A DNA stretch of 64,000 nucleotides from Ochotona curzoniae (GCF_017591425.1 NW_024467106.1:21070501-21134500); one strand, 5' to 3'. Shown: positions 11,620 through 23,930, counted from the stretch's first letter. The notes: generated by a model from the letters alone, not told the origin. Numbers and translations are program-made.

Positions 11620-12340
11620 AAGGTTAAAAAAAAATCACAGCCATCATGGAAAACAGTATGGGAATTGCTCAGGAAAAAAAATATGATTCAGTAATCCTTC
11701 TTCTGAGTGCGTAACCAAAGGCATCCAAATCACTGTGAGGAAGAAATGTATGCCCTTCTGTGTTCATTCAGTGTTTTTAACAATTGAAAATGGAATTGAT
11801 CTGGGTACTTGTTAGATGAATGGATAAAGAAAATGTGATAATATATGTGATGGAATACTATTTAGGATCAAAAAAAGGAGATTCTGTCATTTTTAACACC
11901 ACGAGTAAACTTGGAGATTATACTATGTTAAAACAATTAGACACAGAAAGACAAATACCACATATTGTTACATATAAAACTTTTAAAAACTGATCTCAAT
12001 ATAGAGAATGGAATGATAGATAGAGTTGAAGGAGAGGGATGGCTGGGAGGGGGGTGGGGACATTGGCTCAAGTTTAGTAATATAGGAAGAAAAAAGCTTT
12101 CATGATCTATTGCACAAAATGGTAAGCTATTATAATAAGCACTCATGCATTCTATGTTTCAAGATTGCCAAAGAGAAAATTTAAAATTTTTTCATGCAAG
12201 ATGATGTGAAGTGAAAATTTTTTCACAAAATGCTGTGAAGTAAAAAATTTGCTAATCAGTCTGATCCAATCATTTACCCTTATAAATACTATAACAAACC
12301 CTCACATTGCACACATAAATGCCTACTGTTTATCAGTTAA
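11620..12340 (+). mobile_element. Old LINE-1 3' end (L1MA-like)
   Basis: Landmarks of the mammalian L1M 3' end occur in order: 'catggaaaacagtatggg', 'gatgaatggataaagaaaatgtg', 'gatggaatacta', 'agattctgtcatttt', 'agacacagaaagacaaatac', a G-rich 'ggctgggaggggggtgggg', and 'gctaatcagtctgatccaatcat'. It is too diverged for a firm subfamily. Confidence 0.85.
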
Positions 12341-12625
12341 AGGTCAAAATAATTACCTTTCCTCATTCTGAACATAAACCAAAAAAATTGTCAGAAACAA
12401 GGGAGATTCAAGAATTCCAAGTGGTGTGAGTCTTTCTGCTCCTTGGTAGTTTGCCTGGTTATAGCCAACTGCACAGGCACTCGAGGCATCAACTTCACAG
12501 GAGCAGGAGTTCTCTGGGGAGACTCTCATGCATACAGTTAGCACTTGGCGAGGGTTGATGAGCTCTGGTTACAAGAGCCTGGACTGAGGAATAAAAGGGA
12601 GAGCACATCCTTAATTAACTGCGTT

Positions 12626-12657
<32 letters not shown>

Positions 12658-12768
12658 AAGAAAGAGAGAGAGGGAAGAAGGGAAGGAGGGAAGGAAAAAA
12701 GGAGGGAAGGAAGGAAGGAAGGAAGGGAGGGAAGAAAGGAAGGAAGGAAGGAAGGAAGGAAGAAAGAA

Positions 12769-12828
<60 letters not shown>

Positions 12829-12839
12829 AAAAGAAAAAA
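12626..12839 (+). repeat. 214-base unbroken polypurine microsatellite
   Basis: Not one pyrimidine occurs from 12626 to 12839. Blocks run GAAA, GA, GGAA/GGGA, then about 16 GAAA units. The three-frame open reading on both strands across it (arginine/lysine/glutamate one way, phenylalanine/leucine/serine the other) is an artefact of composition. Such mirror-rich purine tracts can form triplex DNA and expand. Confidence 0.97.
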
Positions 12840-12999
12840 CACATAAATACACAAAACTTCCCACAACTTGTTTTATGAGATCATTTGGTCAGACATGTAT
12901 TGTTTGAAAAACTAGATAGAGTTAGATTTAAAATGTCCCAAATCAAACTGAACGCAGTGAGTCAGAATACCATAAGCTGTGTGTTTATGAAACATCTTT

Positions 13000-13195
13000 C
13001 ATGATGTAGTGGAGAGAGAATGGGAATTATACTCAAGATGTGAGTCCACCCTCCACAGTTTACCAGATGCATAAATTTTGTGCAGATCATTAACTGTCCA
13101 AGCCTCCGTTTTCTTGTGTTGGATGTGAAGAGATAGAGTTTAGTGAGTTGATGTTGTGAGGTGATGTATTTATTTTAAAGTTCAATGGTGGTGTT
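13000..13195 (+). repeat. MIR fragment
   Basis: 'catgatgtagtggagagagaatggg', 'gtgcagatcattaactgtccaagcctccgttttc' and a trailing 'gagttgatgttgtgaggtga' follow MIR order. Confidence 0.65.
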
Positions 13196-13353
13196 CATAA
13201 TCATTCTGGAGCATCATAAATTGTCCTATTTCTTCTTAGAGAGGGGATAAAGACTAGTGATTCCCATCTTTATCATGCCCCAGTTTTTCTAGAGATCCAG
13301 CTAATGTGTGTATGTACACACCATTAGGTATACTACTTTTAAATAGATACATA

Positions 13354-13468
13354 GGGTATTTCGAAAGTCATGGAAATGAAATTGAAGGATAAGTTTATTT
13401 TGCTATAATTTTTATAAATTCATATAGTTTTAAAACAATGCATTTTCATGAACATATTGAAGACTTCT
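13354..13468. mobile_element. Short repeat with complementary ends (MITE-like)
   Basis: The left end gggtatttcgaaagtcatgg and the complement of the right end (gaagtcttcaatatgttcat) resemble each other, giving imperfect terminal inverted repeats on a roughly 115-bp element. A related end is seen at 16097-16170. The ends recall a dispersed mammalian repeat with 'ttcatggaaaatg' termini whose class I cannot name with certainty. Confidence 0.45.
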
Positions 13469-13469
13469 T

Positions 13470-14780
13470 ATATACATGAATCTCAAAACTATTTAAATTT
13501 TTAAAAACTTTATTAACTTTCTGCAATCTTTTCGTTCTGTTAACTTGAAGCTTCTTTGTATTATTTGAAGCCTCCTCAATTCACTGAAGTTTACTTGTCT
13601 TATAATTATGCCAATTGCCAACTACACATACATACACACATAAATATGTGGAAGGTGAAGAGACACATTGCTTCATTAGCATTTTCATTTATAATTCCTA
13701 GATTGCTGCATATTTTCATGAATCAGATTGGCTATTTTTATGTTGTCTAATCCAAAACAATCTAAATTAAATGCAGGTCTGGTTTGTCTCTCCATTTAAG
13801 GAGCCTCCAAATCACCACAAGCACCAAGTCCTTAGTTGAGTTTAACAGTTCCTGACTCAGAGAAGCAGGAGAGAAGATGTTGTCCTGGGGACATTTGACA
13901 CTGTCTGTTTTAAAGTCACAACAGTTGTGTGTGATGTTGTTACTGACATCCAGTGATTCAAGGCCAGAACTAAGCACACTGCAGAGCCTGGGACAGCCGC
14001 TCACAGCCATCTTCCTTGCCAGAATGCCAATAAGGCTGACTTTGAGAAACCCAATTTTGTGCATGGGTTACCCCAACTGGTCTTGACTGCCATCAAGCCC
14101 TCGTTTTAACTCTGCTCTAACACACTGGCCTCTAGCTGGGGTGAATCATCTCATCTCTGGGTCATTCTAAGGGTTTCCAAACTGCAGGGTGTCTCTGGGC
14201 CCTTGTCTGGCCTGCATTCCTCCCTTCAACTTGCTTCCCGTAACAGTTTCCACTGGTGAACTCTGCTTTCCAGTGCTTTTGAGAATCCCACACCTGTTAG
14301 TTTGGAAGTCTTCCACACGCTCAGGCCCCTGCTCTTTGTGACCACAGTCCCTTCTCATCCTCTGTCTCCCTGTCTCACCATAATAAAGTGGGGCTTGTTC
14401 TGTGGTGACATGTTTTTGGATCTGACTCTTTTAGCTGTTAGTGAGTTCTGGAAGGGCTGGAACCTTTCCTCCTTATCTTTGCAGCCTCAGAGAATTGCCC
14501 TAGCTAGACATGTCTTCTCAGTAAATATGCATGGATTGAAACAGAGAACCAATTCAAGTTAGCAACTATCTTCTAGTCACAGCTACAGAATTACTTACTC
14601 TGGGATGTTGTAAAGATTACCATATTAGCAAGATGCTGTTTTGGTTCCACAGCTGTAGTCCCATTCCACTGTTGCTGGTTAGAACTTCCTGCTTTGACTG
14701 GGCACAGGATTTCATAAAGGATCACATTAGATCACCACTGTATCAAAACTTTGCTTTTGAATGCCTTCTCCTTACTTTCA
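13470..14780. other. Unique sequence, no gene seen
   Basis: No domain-bearing frame, repeat family or RNA gene recognised. The longest frames (about 100 codons at 13762-14064, minus) match nothing I know. Confidence 0.5.
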
Positions 14781-14784
14781 GTGC

Positions 14785-14915
14785 ATAGAGATGGAAAAAT
14801 TGGGCTTGAGAATGAAAAGAAAAATAGGTCATGAGAAGTGCTGGAGCCAAGACTGAATCTAAGCATTCAGACCCCAGAGAGCACTCTCTTGACTGATGTG
14901 CTGTGTTGATCACCT
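14785..14915 (-). repeat. MIR fragment, reversed
   Basis: 'gctggagccaagactgaatc', 'cagaccccagagagcactctcttgactgatgtgct' reads as the reversed MIR head. Confidence 0.65.
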
Positions 14916-14919
14916 ATGC

Positions 14920-16090
14920 AAGTTTGTGGTCTCCTGGAATCTCAGTGTCAATAGGTGTGTATTCTGGGGATGGAGAGACAGAGCTGTAGGAGACAGCCAT
15001 CAATGTCATCTGTGTCATCGTTTGGCCAGCCACTGGTCTAGAGCCTTTCTGTTCAACTGAATCTCAGTGCTCCAGTGATATTCTGTCAAAAGAGCCTACA
15101 TTTGTCACAATTTGTACATCAGGGAGGACAAAGAAGCCTCCATTCGCAGGTCTTGCCTGAGGACAGATCCTACAACTCTTAACCCCCATGCAAAGAACTG
15201 GCTGTAAATAGATCTTTGACAATGACTTAAGCCCCTAGAAATCTTTTCCAGAGCTGAGACAACTTTGATTCCTGTCTGGGACATGTCCTACATCCTGGGA
15301 GGTCTCTGTTCTGAATCCCATTTGCCACAGATCTCTAAAAGCTTCCAGGCTGGGTAACTCTTCCCAAACTTTTTGGTTTAAAAATACATTCCTAATCAGT
15401 GGCTATGGGTGCATTCTTTGTGCCTAGAGAATGCTGTTCCCCACAACTTCAGAGCACACAGGCAGACCAAAAAATGTGACACCCCATTTCCAGACTGTGT
15501 GGCCTGTGAGGACAATATGGGTGAGGGGGTTCCCATGTGATTCTGAGAAGAGGGATTTGCTTTCCCAGGGTGGTCTCATAGTCCTGGATTACAGTTGGCT
15601 TTTGTAAAAAATCTTTGGGACCTTTCGGGATACCTCACAGAAAGTTTATGGCAGAAGTTGTTACTCTGCTTTCTTGCCTTGTGGATGTCATTTTCAGAGC
15701 CCATAGCCTCAGATGCATTGAGTTGTCACACATCAAATGTACTTCCTTTCTTGTCTTGGTTTCTTCTTTGTACTTGTTCTATGAGTGCTTTCTGACTTCC
15801 CCTTGGGTTTAAAAACATTGTGATAGTTGCTGGCATAAAGCAGTGAAAGTGCAAGCACGTTCTTAGAATATTCAGAGTTTATCAGGGAAGACATAATGAA
15901 GCCAATTAATGGTGCCCAGTCTTGTGTCAGAAACTTAGTGTTCATGTATAAATAAAAGAAAGACCCTCAGTAAGTCCTGAGTAGTTGAGATAACTTTTCA
16001 AATGGTGGCAAGTCTGATTTGCAAAGAATAAATGAATCAGGCAGAATGCATTGAAGGAGATAGGAGACCAGGACCCCCGACAATAGAGAT
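14920..16090. other. Unique sequence, no gene seen
   Basis: Single-copy-looking sequence with slightly higher G+C than its neighbours. No gene or repeat recognised. Confidence 0.5.
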
Positions 16091-16096
16091 AGGTTA

Positions 16097-16170
16097 TACA
16101 GTCAGTCTTCAAATAGGTCGCCGGAGATACATATTATGAAAAAACTGTGTTCAGATTTCAATTTTTCTGT
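16097..16170 (+). repeat. Fragment of the 'gtcttcaa...aaaaaactg' dispersed repeat
   Basis: 'cagtcttcaaa' followed by 'catattatgaaaaaactgtg' and 'cagatttcaattttt' resembles the element at 13354-13468 in the opposite sense. It abuts the SINE at 16170. Confidence 0.45.
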
Positions 16171-16487
16171 TTTTAAAATATTTATTTTTGTCTATTTGGA
16201 AGGCACAGTTAACAGAGCAAGAGAGACACATTTTCTCTCTATTGGTTTAAATCCAAATGGCCACAGTGGTTAGCACTAGGCTGGATCAAAACCAGGATCC
16301 AGGGACTTCTGGATCTCCCATCTGGGCGAAGGGGCCCAAACACTTAGGGCATCTTCTGCAGCTATTCTAGGTGCATTAGCAGGGAGCTAGGTCAGAAGCA
16401 GAGCAGATGGGACTTGAACCACTACCCATAAAGGGTGCTGATGTAGGTGGCCGCTTCACTCACTACACCATCACAACACCAGGCCCT
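16170..16487 (-). mobile_element. Lagomorph SINE
   Basis: Reversed tail 'atttatttttgtctatttgg', body blocks 'ggatccagggacttctgg' and 'agcagggagctaggtcag', and reversed head 'caccatcacaacaccaggcc'. Confidence 0.85.
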
Positions 16488-16494
16488 CACTTTT

Positions 16495-16745
16495 TCCATT
16501 TACTTATTTTTTATTTATAATAAAGGAACTAACTTCATCTGTTTCAAATATATAGTTCTAGTAGCACAATTGTTCTTCTTACCTTACCCCTTCCTTCCCT
16601 CTTGACTGCCTTATTTTTAATTTTTGTAGTGATATGCTTTATATTTTATAAAGTTATAAATCTTCTATGGCTTTAAATCTTATTTAGATGAAATATGGAT
16701 CTGCAAGAACTATTTCCAACATGAAGTCCTTAACCCACAAGGCTT
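16495..16745 (-). mobile_element. Lagomorph LINE-1 3' UTR end
   Basis: 'aataaaggaactaacttcat', 'caaatatatagttctagtagcac', 'ccttaccccttccttccctc' and 'gctttatattttataaagtt' match in order the reversed 3' UTR of lagomorph L1 as I remember it. Only the 3' end is present. Confidence 0.55.
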
Positions 16746-16749
16746 TGCA

Positions 16750-17465
16750 TCAAAGATTTTGTGGCTTTAGGACTCCAGCAGAGACATCTTCTCACACCAT
16801 GGTCTCTTGCTTGTACGATCATGTTCAATTCTGTGTTCCTACTTTTTTCATATCATTTGTTGCCCTGATGTCCACATGTGCATCCTGTCCCATTTATTCC
16901 TTTGCGTCTCTGTGTCCATCCATCAAATGAGGCCTTGGCTCCAACATGGTCCTCAGATACAGAACACATCATCCTAGTACTGAAGTTTAAGCTACAAAAG
17001 ACCATCTCCAGCCAGCTTGCTTGGATAACTTTAGTCCCTGGGAAAAAGTAGCCTGTCCCTCAGTATGGAACCAACGTGGTGCTGTAGGAAGATCTGAGGC
17101 TTTGAGTTTGTTGGATCTGTTGTGAATAGTGGAGCTATCTCTTTGTATGTGGGCATCATAAACCTTACCTCCCAGATCTATTTTGAGATTTTCTAGGACA
17201 TAGCTTGATACAGCATGCGGCCCATAGTTAGAAGTCATAAATCGTAGTCAAATTGCTATAGCCACACTCCCTATTTTGCCAAACTATGTTAAATACCATC
17301 CTAAGCATCTTTCACTGTGTGTGTGTCAGGCGCTACAGCTCATGAATAGACTCTACGGTATGTGCAGGCTTACTTCACAAGGTAGGTGGTAAGGGGGATT
17401 CAGAGGGTCAACTGGACCAGAAAATGCCTTTGTAAGCTTCACAGTGATGGGCATGCTTACTTATT
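16750..17465. other. Unique sequence, no gene seen
   Basis: No coding, RNA or repeat family recognised. Confidence 0.45.
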
Positions 17466-17469
17466 TTCA

Positions 17470-19110
17470 TAAATATTTCTTAAGATAAAATTTTCTCCAG
17501 TAGAGTTGACCTATAAGACAGAGCTTTGACAAATGTGTACAAAACTGTAGCCACTGTTGCAATCATGATACAAAACATTTCCGTCACTCCCGAAATTTCC
17601 TTCATGGCTCTTTAGAGTTGCCTCAAACAAACAGTTGTTAGACTTGCATCTCTATAAGTAAATTTTTTAAGATCAAATACTTTGTCTGGGTGGAATCATA
17701 TAGTATGTATTCTTCATTTCTGCTTCTTTCATACAGCATGATGTTTGTGATTAGTTTGTGTTGCTTGAATCAGTTGTGTATTCCTTTTATTCATGAGTAG
17801 TAGCATACACCAGTTACACTTACAAGTTGATGAAAATTTGCATCACTTCTCAGGTATTTAGGTAGTGTTTCTTTGAATATATATTTTCATTTCTCTTAGG
17901 AGATAAATGTCTAGGAATAAAATTGATGAGTTACAGATTAAAGATAGGGTTAATTTGAAAAGAAATCACTGATCTTTTTTCGAATAAGGTTATACTATTT
18001 AAAATCACTGGTACAATCTATGGGTTGTTGAAATTTCATATTGTCAGTCCTTTTATTTTAGACATTCAGGTAGAGACATAATAAAGCATAATTATGATAT
18101 TAATTTGTACTTTACCAGAGGTCTTATATCTCTTTATGTACCTCTATCCATTTGCATATCATCTTTTATCAAACATCTGTTCAAATCTTTGTGCTGTTTG
18201 TTTTAATTTTTTCTCACATTCTTTAGTGGGAACACTTGTTATGAACTAGAATCTGGCCCTCTGTCATATGTCTGTATTGTACATATTTTCTCTGTGGTGG
18301 GTCCTTTGATTTTTTTTTACTATTGTTGCTTGAAGAGTAGACAAAAATTTTTTTTGAAGATATATTTATCAGTTTTTCTTTCATAGTCCATACTTATTGT
18401 GTCTTTTTAAAGAAATCATCATATATATCCAAAGTTTATATATCTTTTCTACTATTTTGTCTGTAACTTTCATAGCTTTGCCAATTATGAATTGGTCTGA
18501 TTCATTTTGAATTCCATTTTGTATGTAGTATTAAGTAGAAGCTGACATTGCTTTTTATTGCACATGGGTGTACAGTTATTCAGGACTCTGGAAAGCTTTC
18601 TACTATTTACTTATGTTGATGTATTTACATATGAAAACTCTAGACTTTCCCACTGATATTTCCTGTTAACAAATATAATGATTCTCAAAGTTCATAGTAA
18701 ATTTTTATATTGGATTGAATGTGTCACTGAGTCTTCGTTCTTTTTCGGTTCTATGCTTGCTATGCTTAATCTATTGTATACTGCATATACTTTGAATTAC
18801 TTTGCCAACTGGAACTTTGGAATTGCATCTGGGAAAACCTGTAGTTCAACTCATTTCTCTGATGCATCAATATAGTAATTCCTGCATGTATTTAGATTTC
18901 TAAATATTGACAGAACATTTTGTAGTTTAATGTAGAGTACTTTAACATTTCTTGCTAGCTTACATATAATATCTCTGTGTTTTTGATGCTATTGTCTTAT
19001 GTCAAATTATCTTATTACTACTTTTAAGACATTAGTAGGAAAGTTATTTTGATATCAGTCTATCATAGCCAGAAGTGTGATTTTATTTTTAATAGTACCA
19101 TGGGAAAACT
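17470..19110 (-). mobile_element. Ancient LINE-1 fragment (L1M-like)
   Basis: Reversed L1M landmarks in order: 'gacaaatgtgtacaaaactgt', 'ggtggaatcatatagtatgt', 'atacagcatgatgtttgtga', 'tgtcagtcctttta', 'catttgcatatc' and 'gacattgctttttattgcacatg'. It is heavily diverged, with no open frame of note. Confidence 0.75.
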
Positions 19111-19114
19111 GAAG

Positions 19115-20050
19115 AATTTCCTCATAGAGTGGTATTTTTCTTCCTTTGAAAAATGTTCCCGGGGCTCAGTGAATATAGACTTCTTTGGTCTTTGTTGGAT
19201 TCCAAAGAAATAAACAGATAGGCGGATTGTGGTCATGTAGACTACTAGGATTTCATAATCCTCTTCTGGAGAAATTTGCCCTTTTTCATTGTTTTACATC
19301 AGTAAAATAAGACTGATTTGTAAACACAGAAGGTGTGAAAGTATGTGTGTTTGATCATTCACACACTTAGAAAGATATTAACCTGACTGGTGGCTAGTTT
19401 ATAGATATTGCTGAAATGTTCGCTGAATTGCTAAGCTTCAATTGGAAAGCATGTAAAATGCTGAATATTGATTTTTCAGCAAAATTGTGTTTGTGTTCAA
19501 GGCACTCTTGGAGATTTGAAAAAAACAATCCAGTGTAAAAGCAAATGGGGATAAAGTCAGACTTAAAATAAGTAATTTATGTAAATCTCAGCAAGTTTAG
19601 AAGATAACTCTAATTTTTACAGCATTAGTAGATTGCATGTTGAGGATGTATTCCTATGTCTATTCTCTGTGCCTAAAAAAAACCTCTTCTTTCCGTAACT
19701 TAGAGTTTTTTCTCAGTGACACATTCAGTATCTCCAGAGCTCCCCTGTAGCCGTGCAGCAGTTTATGCTCCTTAGTGCTCCCGTCATGATGCCTCGTACA
19801 TTCAACTCACTTCAGCAAGGACTCCTTGTACCCTCGCTTTGTTCAAAATGGATGATCAATGAAACTTCTTACACGTTCTGTATTGTCTTAAATAGAGTTT
19901 GCATTAAGTGTTTCCTCTCTCCACATGCAGTTTTGACAGCATTTAGATTGTGTTTTGGGTAACTTATTTTCTACACTTCAGAAAAGAAATCTAACTCTAA
20001 ATACAGCCAGAAAGAGACATCAGTTTACGAAACACAGTTAATTTAGGGAC
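19115..20050. other. Unique sequence, no gene seen
   Basis: Single-copy-looking sequence. No gene or recognised repeat. Confidence 0.5.
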
Positions 20051-20054
20051 AGCA

Positions 20055-20175
20055 CTTCAGTAGAGTGGACAGAGCTCAAGGTTAGAGATCCTAGGTTCTG
20101 GCCTTGACTTTGTCAACGAGCAACTCTGGGACTGGCTCAGCTGTTGTCACATGAAATTACCTGCTGATGTATGAA
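20055..20175 (+). repeat. MIR fragment
   Basis: 'agtagagtggacagagctcaagg', 'ggttctggccttgactttgtca' and 'caactctgggactggctcag' follow MIR order. Confidence 0.65.
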
Positions 20176-20179
20176 TGAA

Positions 20180-21450
20180 TACAAAGGTGCCTCTTAATCT
20201 CTGCTGGCATTTTCTCTACAAGTTAGAATTAAAAAATTGGAGATAGTGACTAATTCTGTTTCAGTTTTACATTTAATGCATGTTTTTAACCCTTGAGAGC
20301 TTAAGTAATGACTGTAGGAAATTTTAATATTTAGATTGATTGTGAAAGGAGAATGAAGATGCTTTTGGTTTATTGAGAAATATTTAAACATGACAAATCA
20401 TCCATATCCTGCATGCTTGTTCCCATGAGATTGTGGCTGGATTTTTATCCATTCTTCTAATTTCTTTGCAACTACTTTCAAAATGAGTAATGTTTAAGAA
20501 CAAATCAGCTGCCCCTTGGAGATTACAATTGCTTCAGAGTTGGTACAGTCATTATTCAGATGCAAATATGTATTCCTAACATACTCAGATTTGATCTAAG
20601 CACACGCAGCATTTTTTTTTTTTGATGCTGTTGGATTGTTTTTCTTCGTTACTTTTTTTATACTCTGTATGAAGACAAGCTTAAGCACAACTTCCATTGC
20701 AAAATTCAAGTGGGAAGTTTGAATGAATGGGTGTTTCCTACAATTGCCAAGAGCACTCAGGAGATTTGTTGTGATAGACATTTTCTTAGGCAAGAGTATG
20801 TTTTAATAGGGACTGTTCCTTGAAAAATGGCCCTGCCCCAGAGCTGCCAAAAAAATAAAAGCCAGCCTCAAGGCCACGACTTTTCACTTCCACGACTTAA
20901 CAGACTGATTACCTCGGCCTGTGCTTCTTTCACAGATCTGATCCTGTAAAGAAATGTAAAGCACAAAGCTTATTCCTGTACTCTTGGTACCAGGTTCTAG
21001 AATCAAGTGTGACTCCATGTCCTGCATGGTAGGAGGTTAGAAGATGTGTACCTAAGCAGGTGTTCTGTCCTGAAGCACTACTGCTGGCTGCTGGCTAGTG
21101 AGTGTGCAGGTCTGGAGTGTGAAAGTCACACTGGGACCAAGAGAAAAATTGTCACCATCACGGGCCTGCTCTTGTCCTCTGAACCTGCCTACCTAAGTGA
21201 GCAAAGCACAAGGCAGGGAAAAGCAGAAAAGCTGCTCCTATGACAAGGCAGGCTTACAGACAAGGAGGAAAGGAAAAATGAACAGAATGAACGGTCTCGG
21301 GTCTCCGCCTTATTTGCGGAAAACTGCAGCATTTTCAAAACTAGCTTGATTCTCCAAAGCAGGATTCTCAAAGCCGTATGTTTGTGAATTCATGGACTTA
21401 GCAGGGAGCTAGAGTGGGCTGTGTTTCTCTAACACATCCCAGGGAGCCAG
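20180..21450. other. Unique sequence, no gene seen
   Basis: It contains one exact octamer ATGCAAAT (20560-20567) and a TATA-like 'aaataaaagccagcc' near 20853, but no coding frame. The TATA-like site lies 600 bases left of the possible exon or retrocopy at 21450 and may be chance. Confidence 0.45.
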
Positions 21451-22700
21451 GCGGGAAGCATGGCTCCTGGGAGACGTTCATCAAGCAAGAGGACACAAGT
21501 ATTGTGATCATGGCCTTGCCATTTCAGTTACCGTATAGGAGAGTTATCGGCAAACTTTTAAGGAATGGGATTTTGATCTGAAGAAACTGCCAAATATTAA
21601 AGTCAGAAAAATTTGTGCTCGTGATGCAGTTTCCAAGAAGCCCAAGAGGAGAACTGTGGGCAGATTTAGGGGAATTGGAACTAAAGGCTGAATCAAGTGA
21701 CTCAGATGAGGAAATGACTGCAACAGCCTCTATTTACTTGGTCTGAAAATAAATAATTTGAGAGATTTAGTTTATACTCATTGATTATGGTGAATAATTG
21801 TCTAGATAAGAAATTGCAATTAACCCATTTTTTGACATGATGAAAACATCACATAAACTTTGAAAAATGGTGTTTCTGTTAAAACATGAAGAGTGCTTTT
21901 CATTCACATTAAGTTGCTAAGGTAGAAGTGTACACAACAGGTATTTCATCTGAATTTGGGAGAGTATTATGAAAAAGGACAAAACTATTTTTTCTTGTGT
22001 GTATTTGGAATTTTTCCTTGTGTATATTTGGCATTGTCTAATCTCACATTTTAGGGGAAAAGACAATTACTTGGTTTTTCTAAGGGTTCTCGGGTTTATT
22101 TCTTGAGCTAGAATGATAATGAATCAGTTTTTCAGTAATAATCTTGCAAAAATCCTTCCAGTAAGTATGAAGGAAGGATACTATTTTATTCCCTATAAAA
22201 TAATGGAAATGTGATATAGAATTTAAATATACCCCTGGATTCTCCGTTATTTAGTATCTTCTGAGTCAGTGTTAAATGATAAAACAGTAAATGTTGACTA
22301 TTATTGTTTTGTTAACTTTCTAACCTTAATCTTTCAGCTTTCGACAAGTAAATGATTATGGTTTAACTGTTTTTGATTGTCTTATTGTAAAAAATGATTG
22401 AGGTAGAATAAATTGACAGAATTTGGTATTATACATACAAAGTATGGATACTGTAAAATTTTATTCTTTATAGAACTTGTGAAAAACAAGTGTCTTTTTT
22501 TCTATTTTTATATGATGCCAAGTAAGTGTATTTGAGTATTTACAAAAAAATGAAAAAAATCGTTAATGATGTATGTGGTTAATAAGACATCAGTTAAACC
22601 TTATTAATGGTTTGTTAGAGCATTCGTACTGTTAACAATATATACATTTTTCACATTTGTAGGTATTAGAAGACTGTAATAAACATGCATTTGTTTAGAG
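21450..22700 (+). pseudogene. Possible decayed exon or retrocopy, unidentified
   Basis: At 21461 an ATG opens a basic run MAPGRRSSSKRTQVL and then stops. Further on (about 21540-21670) one frame reads [20 protein letters not shown] then a lysine/arginine-rich stretch, and an adjacent frame gives [15 protein letters not shown] before a stop, as if one reading frame had been split by frameshifts. About 1 kb of AT-rich, UTR-like sequence follows, with AATAAA at 22678. No poly(A) tail, introns or target duplication are evident, and I do not recognise the protein. Chance or a non-coding conserved element remain possible. Confidence 0.3.
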
Positions 22701-22759
22701 AGGTGAATGATTTTCTGTGCCTTTAGTACTGTTTCTAGAATGTATGAAAGATTCACTAC

Positions 22760-23890
22760 CTGGCTTTTCCTCATGAAAAGATCAGGGCAAAGGACTTCTT
22801 TCCTCTCATTTGAGAGGTGATGACTACATTCCAGATCTAAAAATTATGAAAACTTTTCTTCATTATACCTAGAACATAATGAAAATGCTATATTCTTAGG
22901 AATTTGGTCTTTATAGAAATATCAGTTTAAATAGAATGATTGCTGTGCCAACATGGATGTTTTTCATTTTTGCCTTCCAGCCCAACAAATACACTTGTTG
23001 CAGTGAGAATGTTTTAAACCGGTGTCTCTAAGAAGTTTCTCTGCCATGAACTTTAAACTCACATTTGAACTCTGTGCTCTTTCTGCTGTCTCACAGCCAC
23101 TGCTTGCCAGGGTTCCTGCTGGGCACAGGGCAGCCATACCCGTTAACCACTCAGGTGCAGCATTTCTCAGATACCTGGTATGCCTTCCTTGCCTCTTGTG
23201 AAACCCGTCCTTCTTTGCTGTTTGGAAGGCTATTCCTCTACATTAGGCTGTCCTTAGCACTCATAGTTGAATCTCTTGTCATTCCTAGGGAACAGATCTG
23301 GTCCTCTTATTGTGATCAAAATCACCAGTGCCCCTCCAGGCAAATGAGGGAAGCTCTCACTCCTTCCTCCAGGAACGCAGAGTCTCTGGGATCTGATTCT
23401 CCCCAGGCTGTCAGATGAACAGTGCTTTCCTGATGACATCCAAGACAAAGCTCTGTTACCAATTATTTCTCTACTCTCAACTCTGGTTGCAGTGCCATCT
23501 CTACCAAGAATGTTTCCCTTCTTCATTCTGATGATGGAGAACCTTCTAGTTCTTTAGACTCTTCTGAGTGTCCAGTATGGGAGACAGAGCCTATGCTTGA
23601 TAGTTAAATATTGAATCTTTCATATAGGGAGTTGGTCAAAAAGGCAGTTGAGAGACTAGCACCAATGGGACATTACTTGCATCATGTGGCTAGAGGGATT
23701 ACAGAGGAGGTTGTGTTCTGGTAGCCAGGGGTGGGGACTACTCAAGGGGAGAGGCATGATGGAGCTTCACCTATAGCCAAGGACTACCCAAAGTTTAGAA
23801 AACAGACATTCCACATGTTTTCCTCTACTTGCTGTTTGAGTATTCCATGCACTGAACCTAGCCTGAAATCAGATGGCAAAGGGGCCAGGA
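22760..23890. other. Unique sequence, no gene seen
   Basis: A 117-codon plus-strand frame (23065-23418) and an overlapping minus frame (23254-23526) share no domain or motif I recognise. No other feature is seen. Confidence 0.45.
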
Positions 23891-23897
23891 AAATAAT

Positions 23898-23930
23898 TTT
23901 CAGGGGATCAGCTCTTCTGATCCCCTGAAA
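23898..23930. repeat. Perfect 14-bp inverted repeat, 5-base loop
   Basis: The arms tttcaggggatcag (23898-23911) and ctgatcccctgaaa (23917-23930) are exact complements separated by ctctt. A run of this length this close is rare by chance. No flanking terminator, transposon end or gene explains it. Confidence 0.95.

Noticed and set aside
12545..12907. Long lysine/arginine-rich (plus) and phenylalanine/serine-rich (minus) open frames
   Set aside because: They are produced by the pure purine microsatellite, which has no stop codons in several frames.
20840..20900. TATA-like aaataaaag with a possible start region 30 bases on
   Set aside because: No open frame, CpG signal or exon follows within a plausible distance; a single AT-rich match is expected by chance.
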